A stretch of 64,000 nt of DNA from Formosa sp. Hel3_A1_48. Lineage in GTDB: Bacteria > Bacteroidota > Bacteroidia > Flavobacteriales > Flavobacteriaceae. Within the stretch, counting starts at the first letter, position 1. Each line of letters opens with the position of its first letter. The stretch lies in the NCBI RefSeq assembly GCF_001735715.1, contig NZ_CP017259.1, positions 1,795,501 through 1,859,500 on the forward strand. Reading direction: 5' to 3'. Made by a program: the position numbers and the translations under genes. Shown piece by piece: positions 46,068-54,107 of the stretch. Below the pieces are notes generated by a model that was given only the letters and a program-made list of their open reading frames with translations, did no database searches and was not told the origin of the DNA.

Positions 46068-47387
46068 ATGAAACTTTTTAATTTCAAAGCTATTTTGTTG
46101 GCTTTATTACTTACTTCAATTTTGTCATTCTCTCAATCAAATTCTATAAATCAAACTTTATTTGGTCATCAACTCACCGATGCAAATATTGAATTTATCG
46201 ATCATTCAGGTGTAATTCGCTGTGGTAGTGTGGAATATGAACAATACTTAAAGGCATTACATCCAAAGCGGGCTACAAAGGAAGATTTTGAATCATGGAT
46301 AGCGCCAAAAATTCAAGAATTTAAAGCGCGAAGATCCAATTCTATTTCTGCTCTAACAACAATTCCAGTGATTTACCACATTCTAACTGATGGTGCAGGA
46401 TCTGAAAATCTTTCAGTTTCAGCTATTCAGGCACAAAATGACCAATTAAATTTAGATTTTAGTAATAATTCGGGTAGCTCATATTCAGTTGCTGTTGATA
46501 CAGAGGTGCGTTTTATTTTGGCAAATAAGAATGCGCAAGGTGTGGCTCTTGCCAATCCTGGAGTTAATAGGATCACTGATTACGGTGAAGGTCCGTTTTC
46601 GGATTTAGATCTGCAAAATTCAATAAAACCCGAAACCCAATGGGACCCTACGATTTATTTAAATATCTGGTTAGCCAAATTAGAGGACGGTCTATTAGGT
46701 TATGCTCAATTTCCATCTAATTCAAATTTGCCAGGCTTGGACACTGACGAAGGAGCAGCAAATACAGACGGGGTAGTTGTTTTAGCTTCTAGCGTTGGCT
46801 CGTTAGTAAACCCAAATTCATTAGGGGATGTATATGGATCTGGAAGAACCTTAACGCATGAAGTTGGACATTGGCTAGGTCTTCGTCACATATGGGGCGA
46901 TACTGCTAACTGTACTAATGATGACTTTTGTGCAGATACTCCAGACGCTTCAGATTTTAATTCTGGATGTCCCGTAACAGATAGTTGTCCTGATAGTTTA
47001 GGAAATGATATGGTCGAAAACTACATGGATTATACAATTGATTCTTGTATGGATACTTTCACTGCTGATCAAAAAGCAAGAATACAAACGGTCTTGGCAA
47101 ACTCACCCAGGCGCATTGAATTAGGAGCTGGAGATTACTTTTTGGACACTCAAGTTTTTCTTTACCCTAATCCAGTTACAGACTTGCTTAGGATTAACTT
47201 AGTTGGTTTTAGTAGTTTTCCTGAAAATTATACTGTTTATAATATGCTGGGTCGAGTCTTATTCGAGCAACCTATTAAAACAACAAATGATTTAATTGTA
47301 AATACCTCCGATTTAAGCAAAGGAGTTTATTTTATTAAAATCACAGCAAACAAGAATTCAACATCTCTACCTTTTATAAAGAATTGA
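46068..47387 (+). CDS. Pappalysin-like M43 metalloprotease with T9SS domain
   Basis: 439 residues. Signal peptide about 1-23 (ending LSFSQ). The metzincin zinc motif HEVGHWLGLRH lies at about 272-282, the Met-turn in ENYMDYTIDSCMDTFT at about 327-342, and two disulphide pairs are likely (CTNDDFC and CPVTDSC). This is the M43 cytophagalysin family. A C-terminal T9SS domain (about 368-439) begins VFLYPNPVTDLLRINLVG, but it ends SLPFIKN instead of the usual basic K-x-I-x-K end. ATG 46068 gives the signal peptide. Secreted protein-degrading enzyme. Confidence 0.92.
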   Translation: MKLFNFKAILLALLLTSILSFSQSNSINQTLFGHQLTDANIEFIDHSGVIRCGSVEYEQYLKALHPKRATKEDFESWIAPKIQEFKARRSNSISALTTIPVIYHILTDGAGSENLSVSAIQAQNDQLNLDFSNNSGSSYSVAVDTEVRFILANKNAQGVALANPGVNRITDYGEGPFSDLDLQNSIKPETQWDPTIYLNIWLAKLEDGLLGYAQFPSNSNLPGLDTDEGAANTDGVVVLASSVGSLVNPNSLGDVYGSGRTLTHEVGHWLGLRHIWGDTANCTNDDFCADTPDASDFNSGCPVTDSCPDSLGNDMVENYMDYTIDSCMDTFTADQKARIQTVLANSPRRIELGAGDYFLDTQVFLYPNPVTDLLRINLVGFSSFPENYTVYNMLGRVLFEQPIKTTNDLIVNTSDLSKGVYFIKITANKNSTSLPFIKN

Positions 47388-47482
47388 CTTTAGAAATATG
47401 TAAATAAATAGAGGTGTTCAACAGCGCAATTATTACATAGTAATTTATGAATTTATGTTTAAAATATACATTATAACAAAAT

Positions 47483-47887
47483 TTAGCGCATTAGCTTTGT
47501 GGCAATCCACGCCATTGGAATGTATGCTACTGCAAGATCAAAAATGGAAAACCAAAGGGGACTAGGGACTTGTGTCACCATGGAAACGCCTCCATAGAGA
47601 AATACAAGCGCAACGATGTAGCCTACTTTTGTTTTTTTACTTTTTGAAATTTTAATAGCCATTACCGCTCCGGCTAAGGTTCCTAGTGCATGTGCTAAAA
47701 AAGGGAACAAAAAATGAATGGGTTTGTACAGGCCAATGTTGGCCTTAACACTATCAACATTAGTCACATCTACACCTGTTGGGGGCGTCACAATGTAACT
47801 ACTCAGAAAAATTACAGCAAAATTTATAATTGCACCAATAAAAATACCAAGTAATACGGCCAAACCATTTCTTAGAAAAGGATTCAT
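47483..47887 (-). CDS. Four-helix membrane protein, unknown
   Basis: 134-residue hydrophobic protein. Helices at about 5-30, 58-76, 86-104 and 110-130; a short polar loop VTPPTGVDVTNVDSVKANIGLYKP separates the first two. It resembles flavobacterial hypothetical membrane proteins that I cannot place in a named family. It lies next to the small GlsB-like gene, in the same direction, separated by 97 bases. Function unknown. Confidence 0.6.
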   Translation of the reverse strand: MNPFLRNGLAVLLGIFIGAIINFAVIFLSSYIVTPPTGVDVTNVDSVKANIGLYKPIHFLFPFLAHALGTLAGAVMAIKISKSKKTKVGYIVALVFLYGGVSMVTQVPSPLWFSIFDLAVAYIPMAWIATKLMR

Positions 47888-47984
47888 AGAGTTTTAGTTT
47901 TAATCAAAGTTAAAAAAAATACTTATGCCTTTTTGGTTTACTTCAAGTAAATTGAATCGCTATAAATGAAAAAGTTGATGGTTT

Positions 47985-48236
47985 TTAAGTTCTCTTTTTG
48001 AAAATCAGATTTAAGAGAAACAAAATTATAAGTGCCCCAACAGCACCAGTCAATACTGCTCCTATCCAGCCAGAACCAAGACTGATTCCTAGTTTTTCCA
48101 AAGACCATCCACCTACGAAGCTACCAATAATTCCAACGACGATATTGCCGAAGAGACCAAGACTGCTTCCTCTAAAAATTGTACTTCCAAGCCATCCCGC
48201 GATTGCTCCAATAATAATTGTGCTAATAATTTCCAT
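47985..48236 (-). CDS. GlsB/YeaQ/YmgE family small stress membrane protein
   Basis: 83-residue glycine-rich protein with three transmembrane helices. The family pattern is clear: IIGAIAGWLGSTIFRGSSLGLFGNIVVGIIGSFVGGW followed by GAVGALIILFLLNLIFK. GlsB/YeaQ proteins are transglycosylase-associated by name only and are stress-inducible in several bacteria; role unknown. A promoter-like TTG-17-TATATTTG lies about 120 bases upstream. Confidence 0.88.
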   Translation of the reverse strand: MEIISTIIIGAIAGWLGSTIFRGSSLGLFGNIVVGIIGSFVGGWSLEKLGISLGSGWIGAVLTGAVGALIILFLLNLIFKKRT

Positions 48237-48355
48237 ATATTTTAATTTACAGTTAATAAATCATCAATACTAGCCACAAAAAAATAAAAAAGTGAAATCA
48301 CATAAGTGTGAAGTGTTTGGTTTTTGTTCATGATTGGGGGCAAGCATTAACAACT

Positions 48356-48383
48356 CAAATATATAAAATTTTTATTAAGTCAA
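48356..48383 (-). promoter_or_regulatory. Promoter candidate of the GlsB-like gene
   Basis: Minus strand TTG (48383-48381), 17 bases, TATATTTG (48363-48356). The leader of about 110 bases to the start codon shows no obvious fold. Confidence 0.45.
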
Positions 48384-48401
48384 AATTATAAAATAAAATC
48401 T

Positions 48402-49169
48402 TTAACGATCGCGGCTTAGGATTTTGTATTCCTCATAGCATTCGCTTATGGCATCAAGGATTTGAAGGTCATTGGCCGTTTTTATGAAGTCATCTGAATA
48501 ATTACATTCACTAATCAATAGATCCAAATCAACTTTATCAACTTGTAGAAGAGCAGTAAGCATTTCACGGTCAAAGCGAGAAGCTAAAATACTACGAATT
48601 TCGTCCTGTTTTTTCATCTTCCGCAATTTTTTCATCTCTCTCGGTTTTTTGCCAAATATATTATAAAGGAAATCAGCAGGGTTGAAAATTGCCCCTAACA
48701 CTTTAGTTACCATAGACGGGGACCTAGGGCTAGACTCATAGCCCGTATTTAGACCAGAAATGCTGTAACGAATATTTTTTTGTATTGGAACTTGCTTTAT
48801 ATCTACTTCTAGATATCCTGTAAGTTTTAATTTGTTCACCACTACTTCTTCGAGAGTTAATGCCAACTCAGTAAGTTCTATGGTAGTTTCATTTCCAAAG
48901 TTGACCCAATCGTTGGTAACTCTCACTTTAATGGATTTGAACCCCAAAAATGAGAGATGGAGGGTGTCATTTACTTTTGCGCGTATTTCAAATTCGCCTT
49001 TTATATTGGTAGTGGTCCCGTAAACTTGATTGAGGTTTACTATATTGACGTTTTCCATGGGTTCCTCATCAGCTCCATTTACAATTTTCCCCTTGACCGT
49101 AGAACCATCCTGACCAAACCCAAATTGAAATGTGGTTAAAATGAATAAAATAATCAAGTTATGCTTCAT
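48402..49169 (-). CDS. Exported protein with carboxypeptidase-regulatory-like domain
   Basis: 255 residues: signal peptide about 1-19 (ending GFGQ), then a CarboxypepD_reg-like beta-sandwich at about 25-100 (GKIVNGADEEPMENVNIVNL, GTTTNIKGEFEIRAKVNDTLHLSFLGFKS), as in the plug-side domain of TonB receptors and SusC, but no receptor barrel follows. The C-terminal half is charged and helical (KKPREMKKLRKMKKQDEIRS). Such proteins are frequent in Flavobacteria and their role is unknown. It follows deaD in the same direction after 83 bases. Confidence 0.8.
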   Translation of the reverse strand: MKHNLIILFILTTFQFGFGQDGSTVKGKIVNGADEEPMENVNIVNLNQVYGTTTNIKGEFEIRAKVNDTLHLSFLGFKSIKVRVTNDWVNFGNETTIELTELALTLEEVVVNKLKLTGYLEVDIKQVPIQKNIRYSISGLNTGYESSPRSPSMVTKVLGAIFNPADFLYNIFGKKPREMKKLRKMKKQDEIRSILASRFDREMLTALLQVDKVDLDLLISECNYSDDFIKTANDLQILDAISECYEEYKILSRDR

Positions 49170-49252
49170 AAGAAAATTTCATCATAAAAGTAATAAACTC
49201 AATATACATAGCAAATAGCAGACCCTGTTTTGTTTTAAAATTAACAAATTGA

Positions 49253-51046
49253 TTATTTCCTACGGTTTCTTCTAGGGCGAGAGGAGCTATTGCCTTGCGG
49301 TTTAAAATCAGATGATCTTCGTGGTGAGCGACCTCCATTGTCTCGACTACGTTCTTTACGTCGACCGTTTCCATCTGATCTAAAACTATCTTTTCTTCTG
49401 GATCGGCCACCTTTTTGGTTTCCAAAACGACGGTTTCCACGCCGTTCTTTTTTCTCCGTAATTTCAACATTTATGTAACGACCATTTTGTTTGAAATCTG
49501 AGAAAAACTCCAAGACTTTAGGCATATTGACTGTTTCCGTATTGAAAAAAGAAAAACTGTCTTTTACGTCAACTTTAAATACATCGTCTTGACCAAGTTG
49601 AAGAGCATCTCGCAAAAAATCTTTCATGCTCATCCAATCGTAACCGTCTTTTTTCCCGATATTTATAAAGAATCGAGCTGATTGATCATCTTGGTTTTTT
49701 TCTAAAAACGAATCCTTCCCACTCGGTGAGTTTAAGTTTTTTGCTTTCTTATAATAATTGAAGAATCGAGTGAATTCTACGGAAAAAAACTTTTTAATCA
49801 ATTCTTCTTTACTACTTTCCTCAAACAATAAATTAATTTCCTCTAAATAGGGGTCAATTTCATGGTTGATTTCTGTGTCGTGAATTTTATGCGCTAAAGC
49901 TTTAAGTTGAACTTCACAAATTTCCATTCCATCTGGAATGTCTTTTTTGACAAATCCTTTTTGGATTATTTTTTCAATTGTTTTGATTTTACGTTGTTCA
50001 CTTTTGGTGATAATTACCATAGATACACCAGTCTTTCCGGCGCGACCCGTACGGCCACTTCTGTGTGTATAGGTTTCAATTTCGTCGGGCAATTGGTAAT
50101 TTATCACATGTGTAATATCATCAACATCTATTCCTCGAGCAGCAACGTCCGTAGCGACAAGCATTTGAATTTGTTTATTTCTGAAGGACTTCATTACTAT
50201 GTCTCTTTGATTTTGACTTAAATCTCCGTGAAGTGCCCCTGCGCTGTATCCATCCTCAATTAACTTCTCTGCAACTTTTTGGGTATCCCTTTTGGTACGG
50301 CAAAAAATAACAGAAAAAATATTTGGATGTGCATCAGCGAGTCTTTTTAGAGCAGCATACCGATCTCTTGATCCAACCAAATAAAATTCGTGGGATACGT
50401 TTTTACTACCAGTATTTTTACTTCCAACAGTAATTTCGTTAGGAGCTACCATAAATTTCTTCGCAATAATCGATACTTCTTTTGGCATTGTTGCTGAAAA
50501 CAGCCAAGTTGATTTTTCCTGTGGGGTATGCGAAAGAATAGACTTGATATCTTCAAAAAAGCCCATATTAAGCATTTCATCCGCTTCATCTAAAACAGCA
50601 TAGTCAATTTTAGAAATATCGACCAATCTACGACTGATCATGTCTTTCATTCGACCAGGGGTAGCTACAATTATTTGAGCACCTCTTTTTACATTTTTTG
50701 CTTGTTCAGTTATGCTTGCCCCTCCATAAATTGCAGTTACATTCAATCCTTTACAATACTTTCCGTACAGTTTTATCTCATTGGTAATTTGCAAACACAA
50801 TTCTCTTGTAGGAGATAAAATCAACCCTTGTGTTGTTCTGCTGTTTACATCTATCTTTTGTAGCATGGGAAAACCAAATGCCGCTGTTTTTCCCGTCCCA
50901 GTTTGCGCCAGGGCGACTAAATCATTTTCTTCAGATAAAAGTGTTGGAATTGCTTTTTGTTGAACTTCACTTGGAGTTTCGAAACCAAGGTCTTTAATGG
51001 CTTGAAGTAAATGATCTTCAAGTCCCAGTTGTTGGAATGTATTCAT
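49253..51046 (-). CDS. deaD: DEAD-box RNA helicase (DeaD/CsdA-like)
   Basis: ATP-dependent RNA helicase, 597 aa. Motifs in order: Q-motif, AQTGTGKT (I), PTRELCLQ (Ia), VLDEADEMLNMGF (II), FSATMP (III), and HRSGRTGRAG (VI). A DbpA-type RNA-binding domain occupies about 455-535 (ARFFINIGKKDGYDWMSMKDFL). The last ~65 residues are a disordered tail rich in Arg, Gly and Ser (RRSG/RR repeats), as in cold-shock helicases. It probably unwinds structured mRNA and helps ribosome assembly in the cold. A strongly folded 5' leader and a TACCTTTG -7 element precede it, suggesting post-transcriptional or cold regulation. Confidence 0.93.
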   Translation of the reverse strand: MNTFQQLGLEDHLLQAIKDLGFETPSEVQQKAIPTLLSEENDLVALAQTGTGKTAAFGFPMLQKIDVNSRTTQGLILSPTRELCLQITNEIKLYGKYCKGLNVTAIYGGASITEQAKNVKRGAQIIVATPGRMKDMISRRLVDISKIDYAVLDEADEMLNMGFFEDIKSILSHTPQEKSTWLFSATMPKEVSIIAKKFMVAPNEITVGSKNTGSKNVSHEFYLVGSRDRYAALKRLADAHPNIFSVIFCRTKRDTQKVAEKLIEDGYSAGALHGDLSQNQRDIVMKSFRNKQIQMLVATDVAARGIDVDDITHVINYQLPDEIETYTHRSGRTGRAGKTGVSMVIITKSEQRKIKTIEKIIQKGFVKKDIPDGMEICEVQLKALAHKIHDTEINHEIDPYLEEINLLFEESSKEELIKKFFSVEFTRFFNYYKKAKNLNSPSGKDSFLEKNQDDQSARFFINIGKKDGYDWMSMKDFLRDALQLGQDDVFKVDVKDSFSFFNTETVNMPKVLEFFSDFKQNGRYINVEITEKKERRGNRRFGNQKGGRSRRKDSFRSDGNGRRKERSRDNGGRSPRRSSDFKPQGNSSSRPRRNRRK

Positions 51047-51073
51047 TCGTATGTCTATTCGATATGCATTTTG

Positions 51074-51142
51074 GTGTTACCTCAGAAGCGTATCGAACAG
51101 TTTTTTACCATACTTCTTGTAACACATCCTCACCCTGAGGAT
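51074..51142 (-). promoter_or_regulatory. Structured two-hairpin 5' leader of deaD
   Basis: On the minus strand two hairpins abut. The first (51142-51126) has perfect 7-bp arms ATCCTCA/TGAGGAT with a 3-base loop. The next (51125-51074) has 7-bp closing arms GTGTTAC/GTAACAC, an inner AGAAG/CTTCT stem (51117-51113 with 51088-51084) and a further short TAT/ATA pairing. The TAnnTTTG element at 51156-51149 would place the transcript start within a few bases of the first hairpin. It ends 27 bases before the ATG. No Rfam family could be checked. Confidence 0.65.
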
Positions 51143-51148
51143 TTGCGG

Positions 51149-51156
51149 CAAAGGTA
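51149..51156 (-). promoter_or_regulatory. Putative -7 element of deaD
   Basis: Minus-strand TACCTTTG, exact TAnnTTTG match, 6 bases upstream of the first leader hairpin. No clear TTG at the -33 position. Confidence 0.5.
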
Positions 51157-51171
51157 CGTTAAATAATTAAG

Positions 51172-51753
51172 TTAGTTGTGTTTGTTGAAAAATGCGATTA
51201 ATTTTGCTATTGCAATTCCTCTGTGGCCAATTTCATTCTTTTCTTTAAGAGTCAACTCAGCAAAAGTTTTATCTTTTACCGTTGGCTTAAAAATTGGATC
51301 GTATCCAAATCCGCCCGATCCTTTTGCAGTGCGTGTGATTTCTCCTTTACATATTCCCTCAAATTGAATCAATTCTCCTTTATAATGAAGTGCTATGACT
51401 GTTTTAAATTGAGCAGATCGGTTTGCAGTTTTATCTAAACTCAATAGGAGTTTTTCAATATTTTTTTTTGAATTTTTTTCAGGCCCAGCATAGCGTGCAG
51501 AATGAACACCAGGGGCACCATTTAAAGCCATAACCTCCAAACCAGTGTCATCTGCAAAACAATCTTTATTGTACTTCATTTTGATATAGTTTGCTTTTTG
51601 AATGGCATTGCCTTCAATTGTGTTTTGGGTTTCAGGAATGTCTTCATAACATCCAATGTCTTTCAAGCTAATTAGTTTTATTTCGTCTGGTAGTTGGGCT
51701 TGGACTTCTTTAAGTTTGTTTTGGTTGTTCGTAGCGAATATAATTTGAATCAT
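51172..51753 (-). CDS. rdgB: Non-canonical purine NTP pyrophosphatase RdgB/HAM1
   Basis: Hydrolyses dITP, ITP and XTP to monophosphates, keeping inosine and xanthosine out of nucleic acids; 193 aa. Seen: FATNNQNKLKEVQAQL near the N-terminus (substrate-binding lysine), ADDTGLEVMALNGAPGVHSARYAG with the catalytic acid near residue 68, and GGFGYDPIFKP and GHRGIAIAKL in the C-terminal half. It follows rlmH by 2 bases, so they are one operon; the deaD promoter lies just past its stop. Confidence 0.95.
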   Translation of the reverse strand: MIQIIFATNNQNKLKEVQAQLPDEIKLISLKDIGCYEDIPETQNTIEGNAIQKANYIKMKYNKDCFADDTGLEVMALNGAPGVHSARYAGPEKNSKKNIEKLLLSLDKTANRSAQFKTVIALHYKGELIQFEGICKGEITRTAKGSGGFGYDPIFKPTVKDKTFAELTLKEKNEIGHRGIAIAKLIAFFNKHN

Positions 51754-51755
51754 AA

Positions 51756-52229
51756 TTATTGATGGTGATAGGGTTCGTTTTTAAGAATTGTAAATCCTCT
51801 GTAAATCTGCTCGAGGACAAATAAACGTACCATTTGATGTGAAAAGGTCATTTTAGAAAGTGAAATCTTTCCAACTGCTTTTTTGTGCAGTTCCTCGGAA
51901 AATCCATATGGCCCTCCGATGACAAAAACCAGTTGTTTGATTCCAGAATTCATTTGTTTTTGTAAAAATTTTGAAAATTCGACGGACTTGTATGATACAC
52001 CATATTCGTCGAATAAAAATAATCGGTCTGTACTAGATATTTTATTTAAAATTAATGCAGCCTCTTTATCTTTTTGAATATCTTTTGAGAGGTTTTTTCT
52101 GTTTTTCAAGTCTGGAATTACTTCTAGCGAAAAAGAAATATAGTGCTTAAGCCTCGCTTCATATTTTTGAATCAACTCACGCAATGCTTTTTCATCTGTT
52201 TTTCCAATTGAAATGAGTTTAATTTTCAT
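51756..52229 (-). CDS. rlmH: 23S rRNA pseudouridine-1915 N3-methyltransferase
   Basis: SPOUT-family methyltransferase that modifies pseudouridine 1915 in 23S rRNA helix 69; 157 aa, the usual length. Conserved segments are LFLFDEYGVSYKSVEFS, FVIGGPYGFSEELHKKA (trefoil-knot SAM site) and the C-terminal SLSKMTFSHQMVRLFVLEQIYRGFTILKNEPYHH, all complete. First gene of the rlmH-rdgB pair. A TAACTTTG sequence sits only 5 bases before its ATG and was judged too close to be a normal promoter. Confidence 0.96.
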   Translation of the reverse strand: MKIKLISIGKTDEKALRELIQKYEARLKHYISFSLEVIPDLKNRKNLSKDIQKDKEAALILNKISSTDRLFLFDEYGVSYKSVEFSKFLQKQMNSGIKQLVFVIGGPYGFSEELHKKAVGKISLSKMTFSHQMVRLFVLEQIYRGFTILKNEPYHHQ

Positions 52230-52311
52230 AGGACAAAGTTAATCATAAATTAAATGACTTTTCTTTAATTTAATAGTTCAAATTCTTAATTTAGCTATAA
52301 ACTATATTACA

Positions 52312-53172
52312 ATGATTACTCAAGAGGCCTTTCGCGATGAAATAGAAATTATCATCGCTAATGCAGTTCGAGAAGATGTCGGTCCGGGCGACCATAGCTC
52401 ATTAGCCTGTATTCCTGAAAATGCATTTGGTAAAGCTAAGCTTTTAGTTAAGGGCAAGGGGGTGTTGGCTGGTGTGGAATTTGCACGACTAGTTTTCAAA
52501 TACATCGATCCTAGATTGCGCATGACCGTTCTAATGCAGGATGGCACTACTGTAAAATTCGGCGATGTTGCCTTTGAAGTTCAAGGACCACAACAATCTA
52601 TTCTTAAAGCCGAAAGAATTGTTCTCAATGCCATGCAACGAATGAGCGCAATAGCTACAAAAACAGATTATTTTGTTCAAATGCTTAAAGGAACAAGCAC
52701 AAAAATATTAGATACTAGAAAAACAACACCGGGTATTCGAGCACTTGAGAAATGGGCAGTAACAATTGGAGGTGGTGTGAATCACCGTTTTGCATTATAC
52801 GATGTCATTATGCTTAAAGATAACCACATTGATTTTGCAGGTGGTGTAACAGAAGCTTTAAAGCTTACTTCCGAATATATTAAACACCATCAGTTAGATT
52901 TAAAAATTATTGTTGAAGCAAGGGACTTAGATGAGATCAAAGCTATATTGCAGCATGGTGGAGCTGACCGTATTTTAATTGATAATTTCAACATTCAAGA
53001 AACTAAAGAGGCTGTTGCTTTAATTGGCGATCTTTGTCAAACAGAATCTTCTGGGGGTATTGATGAAGTTACTTTACGTCACTATGCAGAGTGTGGTGTC
53101 GATTACATATCGTCTGGTGCCCTAACGCATTCGGTTTACAACATGGACCTTAGCTTAAAGGCTGTAGAATGA
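52312..53172 (+). CDS. nadC: Nicotinate-nucleotide pyrophosphorylase (quinolinate phosphoribosyltransferase)
   Basis: Converts quinolinate and PRPP to nicotinate mononucleotide in NAD synthesis; 286 aa. The family fold is shown by GPGDHSSLACIPE near the start, NAMQRMSAIAT, DTRKTTPGIRALEKWAVTIGGGVNHRFAL with the PRPP-binding Lys and Arg residues, and ILIDNFNIQETKEAV at the end, followed by DYISSGALTHS. The next gene starts inside its stop codon region (4-base overlap), and priA follows, making a three-gene operon with no metabolic link. Confidence 0.95.
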   Translation: MITQEAFRDEIEIIIANAVREDVGPGDHSSLACIPENAFGKAKLLVKGKGVLAGVEFARLVFKYIDPRLRMTVLMQDGTTVKFGDVAFEVQGPQQSILKAERIVLNAMQRMSAIATKTDYFVQMLKGTSTKILDTRKTTPGIRALEKWAVTIGGGVNHRFALYDVIMLKDNHIDFAGGVTEALKLTSEYIKHHQLDLKIIVEARDLDEIKAILQHGGADRILIDNFNIQETKEAVALIGDLCQTESSGGIDEVTLRHYAECGVDYISSGALTHSVYNMDLSLKAVE

Positions 53173-54107
53173 GTGCGCCAATTGAACAAAAATTAGATAA
53201 AATCCCCATAATTCGCTGGGTTATTCGCCTCTTGAAGACCTTAAAATTACCAGGTTTGGAAGGGCTTACTGTCTATGATCTTTTAGAGATGTATGTTTTG
53301 GGTTTAATTAATGGTGCTGTTTCAATACGTGCCAGTGCCGTGGCCTTTAGTTTTTTTATGGCTCTTTTTCCATTTTTGCTTTTTATTATTATTCTCATCC
53401 CGTATATTCCCTTTGAAGGATTCCAATCTGATTTTTTAAATTTCTTAGACACATCTCTCCCCCCCAACACATCAGAGTTTTTTAATCAAAATATTTTTGA
53501 GAATATCAATAAAAATAGAGGAGGAGGACTTATTTCATCTGTCTTTTTGATTTCTATGTTTCTCATGTCTAATGGAGTAAATGCTGTTTTTTCTAGTTTT
53601 GAAAACTCTTACCATCAACAGCTCAATCGTAATTTTTTCAACCAATATATTTACGCTTTCGGAGTTTCCATAATATTAGTTTTCTTATTGATTATGACCA
53701 TTGTGGGGGTTGGTTTTTCTGAGATATATTTGATTCACCCACTTTATAATTCGCTGGATTTAGGACAAACCTCAAGTGAATTGTTCTGGGTTGATACTTC
53801 AAAGTTTTTATTTTTTGTCGTAATGATTTATTTCACTTTTGCTGTTCTTTATTTTTTTGGCACTAAAGACGGAAAGCAATCCCGATTTTTTTCTGTAGGG
53901 GCGTTATTTACAACACTTTTAGTAATATTGAATTCTTATTTATTTGGATTCTATATCGAAAACTTTTCAAATTACAATCAACTCTATGGTTCTATTGGCG
54001 GCCTTTTGATCTTGCTTTTTTATCTCTGGCTCAATGCTATTATTCTTTTGCTCGGTTTTGAGCTCAACGCATCTTTGCAACGTTTGAAACAAAAATGCAA
54101 CAACTAA
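53169..54107 (+). CDS. YihY/BrkB family membrane protein
   Basis: 312 residues with six predicted transmembrane helices (about 45-70, 85-105, 130-155, 170-190, 220-245, 265-290). The family pattern is visible as IRASAVAFSFFMALFPFLLFIIILIPYIPFEG and the closing LLILLFYLWLNAIILLLGFELNASL. It was once called RNase BN in error; a role in virulence or transport is unproven. Its start overlaps nadC by 4 bases and its end overlaps priA by 13, so the three are coupled. Confidence 0.9.
   Translation: MSAPIEQKLDKIPIIRWVIRLLKTLKLPGLEGLTVYDLLEMYVLGLINGAVSIRASAVAFSFFMALFPFLLFIIILIPYIPFEGFQSDFLNFLDTSLPPNTSEFFNQNIFENINKNRGGGLISSVFLISMFLMSNGVNAVFSSFENSYHQQLNRNFFNQYIYAFGVSIILVFLLIMTIVGVGFSEIYLIHPLYNSLDLGQTSSELFWVDTSKFLFFVVMIYFTFAVLYFFGTKDGKQSRFFSVGALFTTLLVILNSYLFGFYIENFSNYNQLYGSIGGLLILLFYLWLNAIILLLGFELNASLQRLKQKCNN

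Noticed and set aside
52234-52241. TAACTTTG promoter of rlmH
   Set aside because: It ends only 5 bases before the start codon and has no -33 partner, so it would give a leaderless mRNA; likely coincidental.
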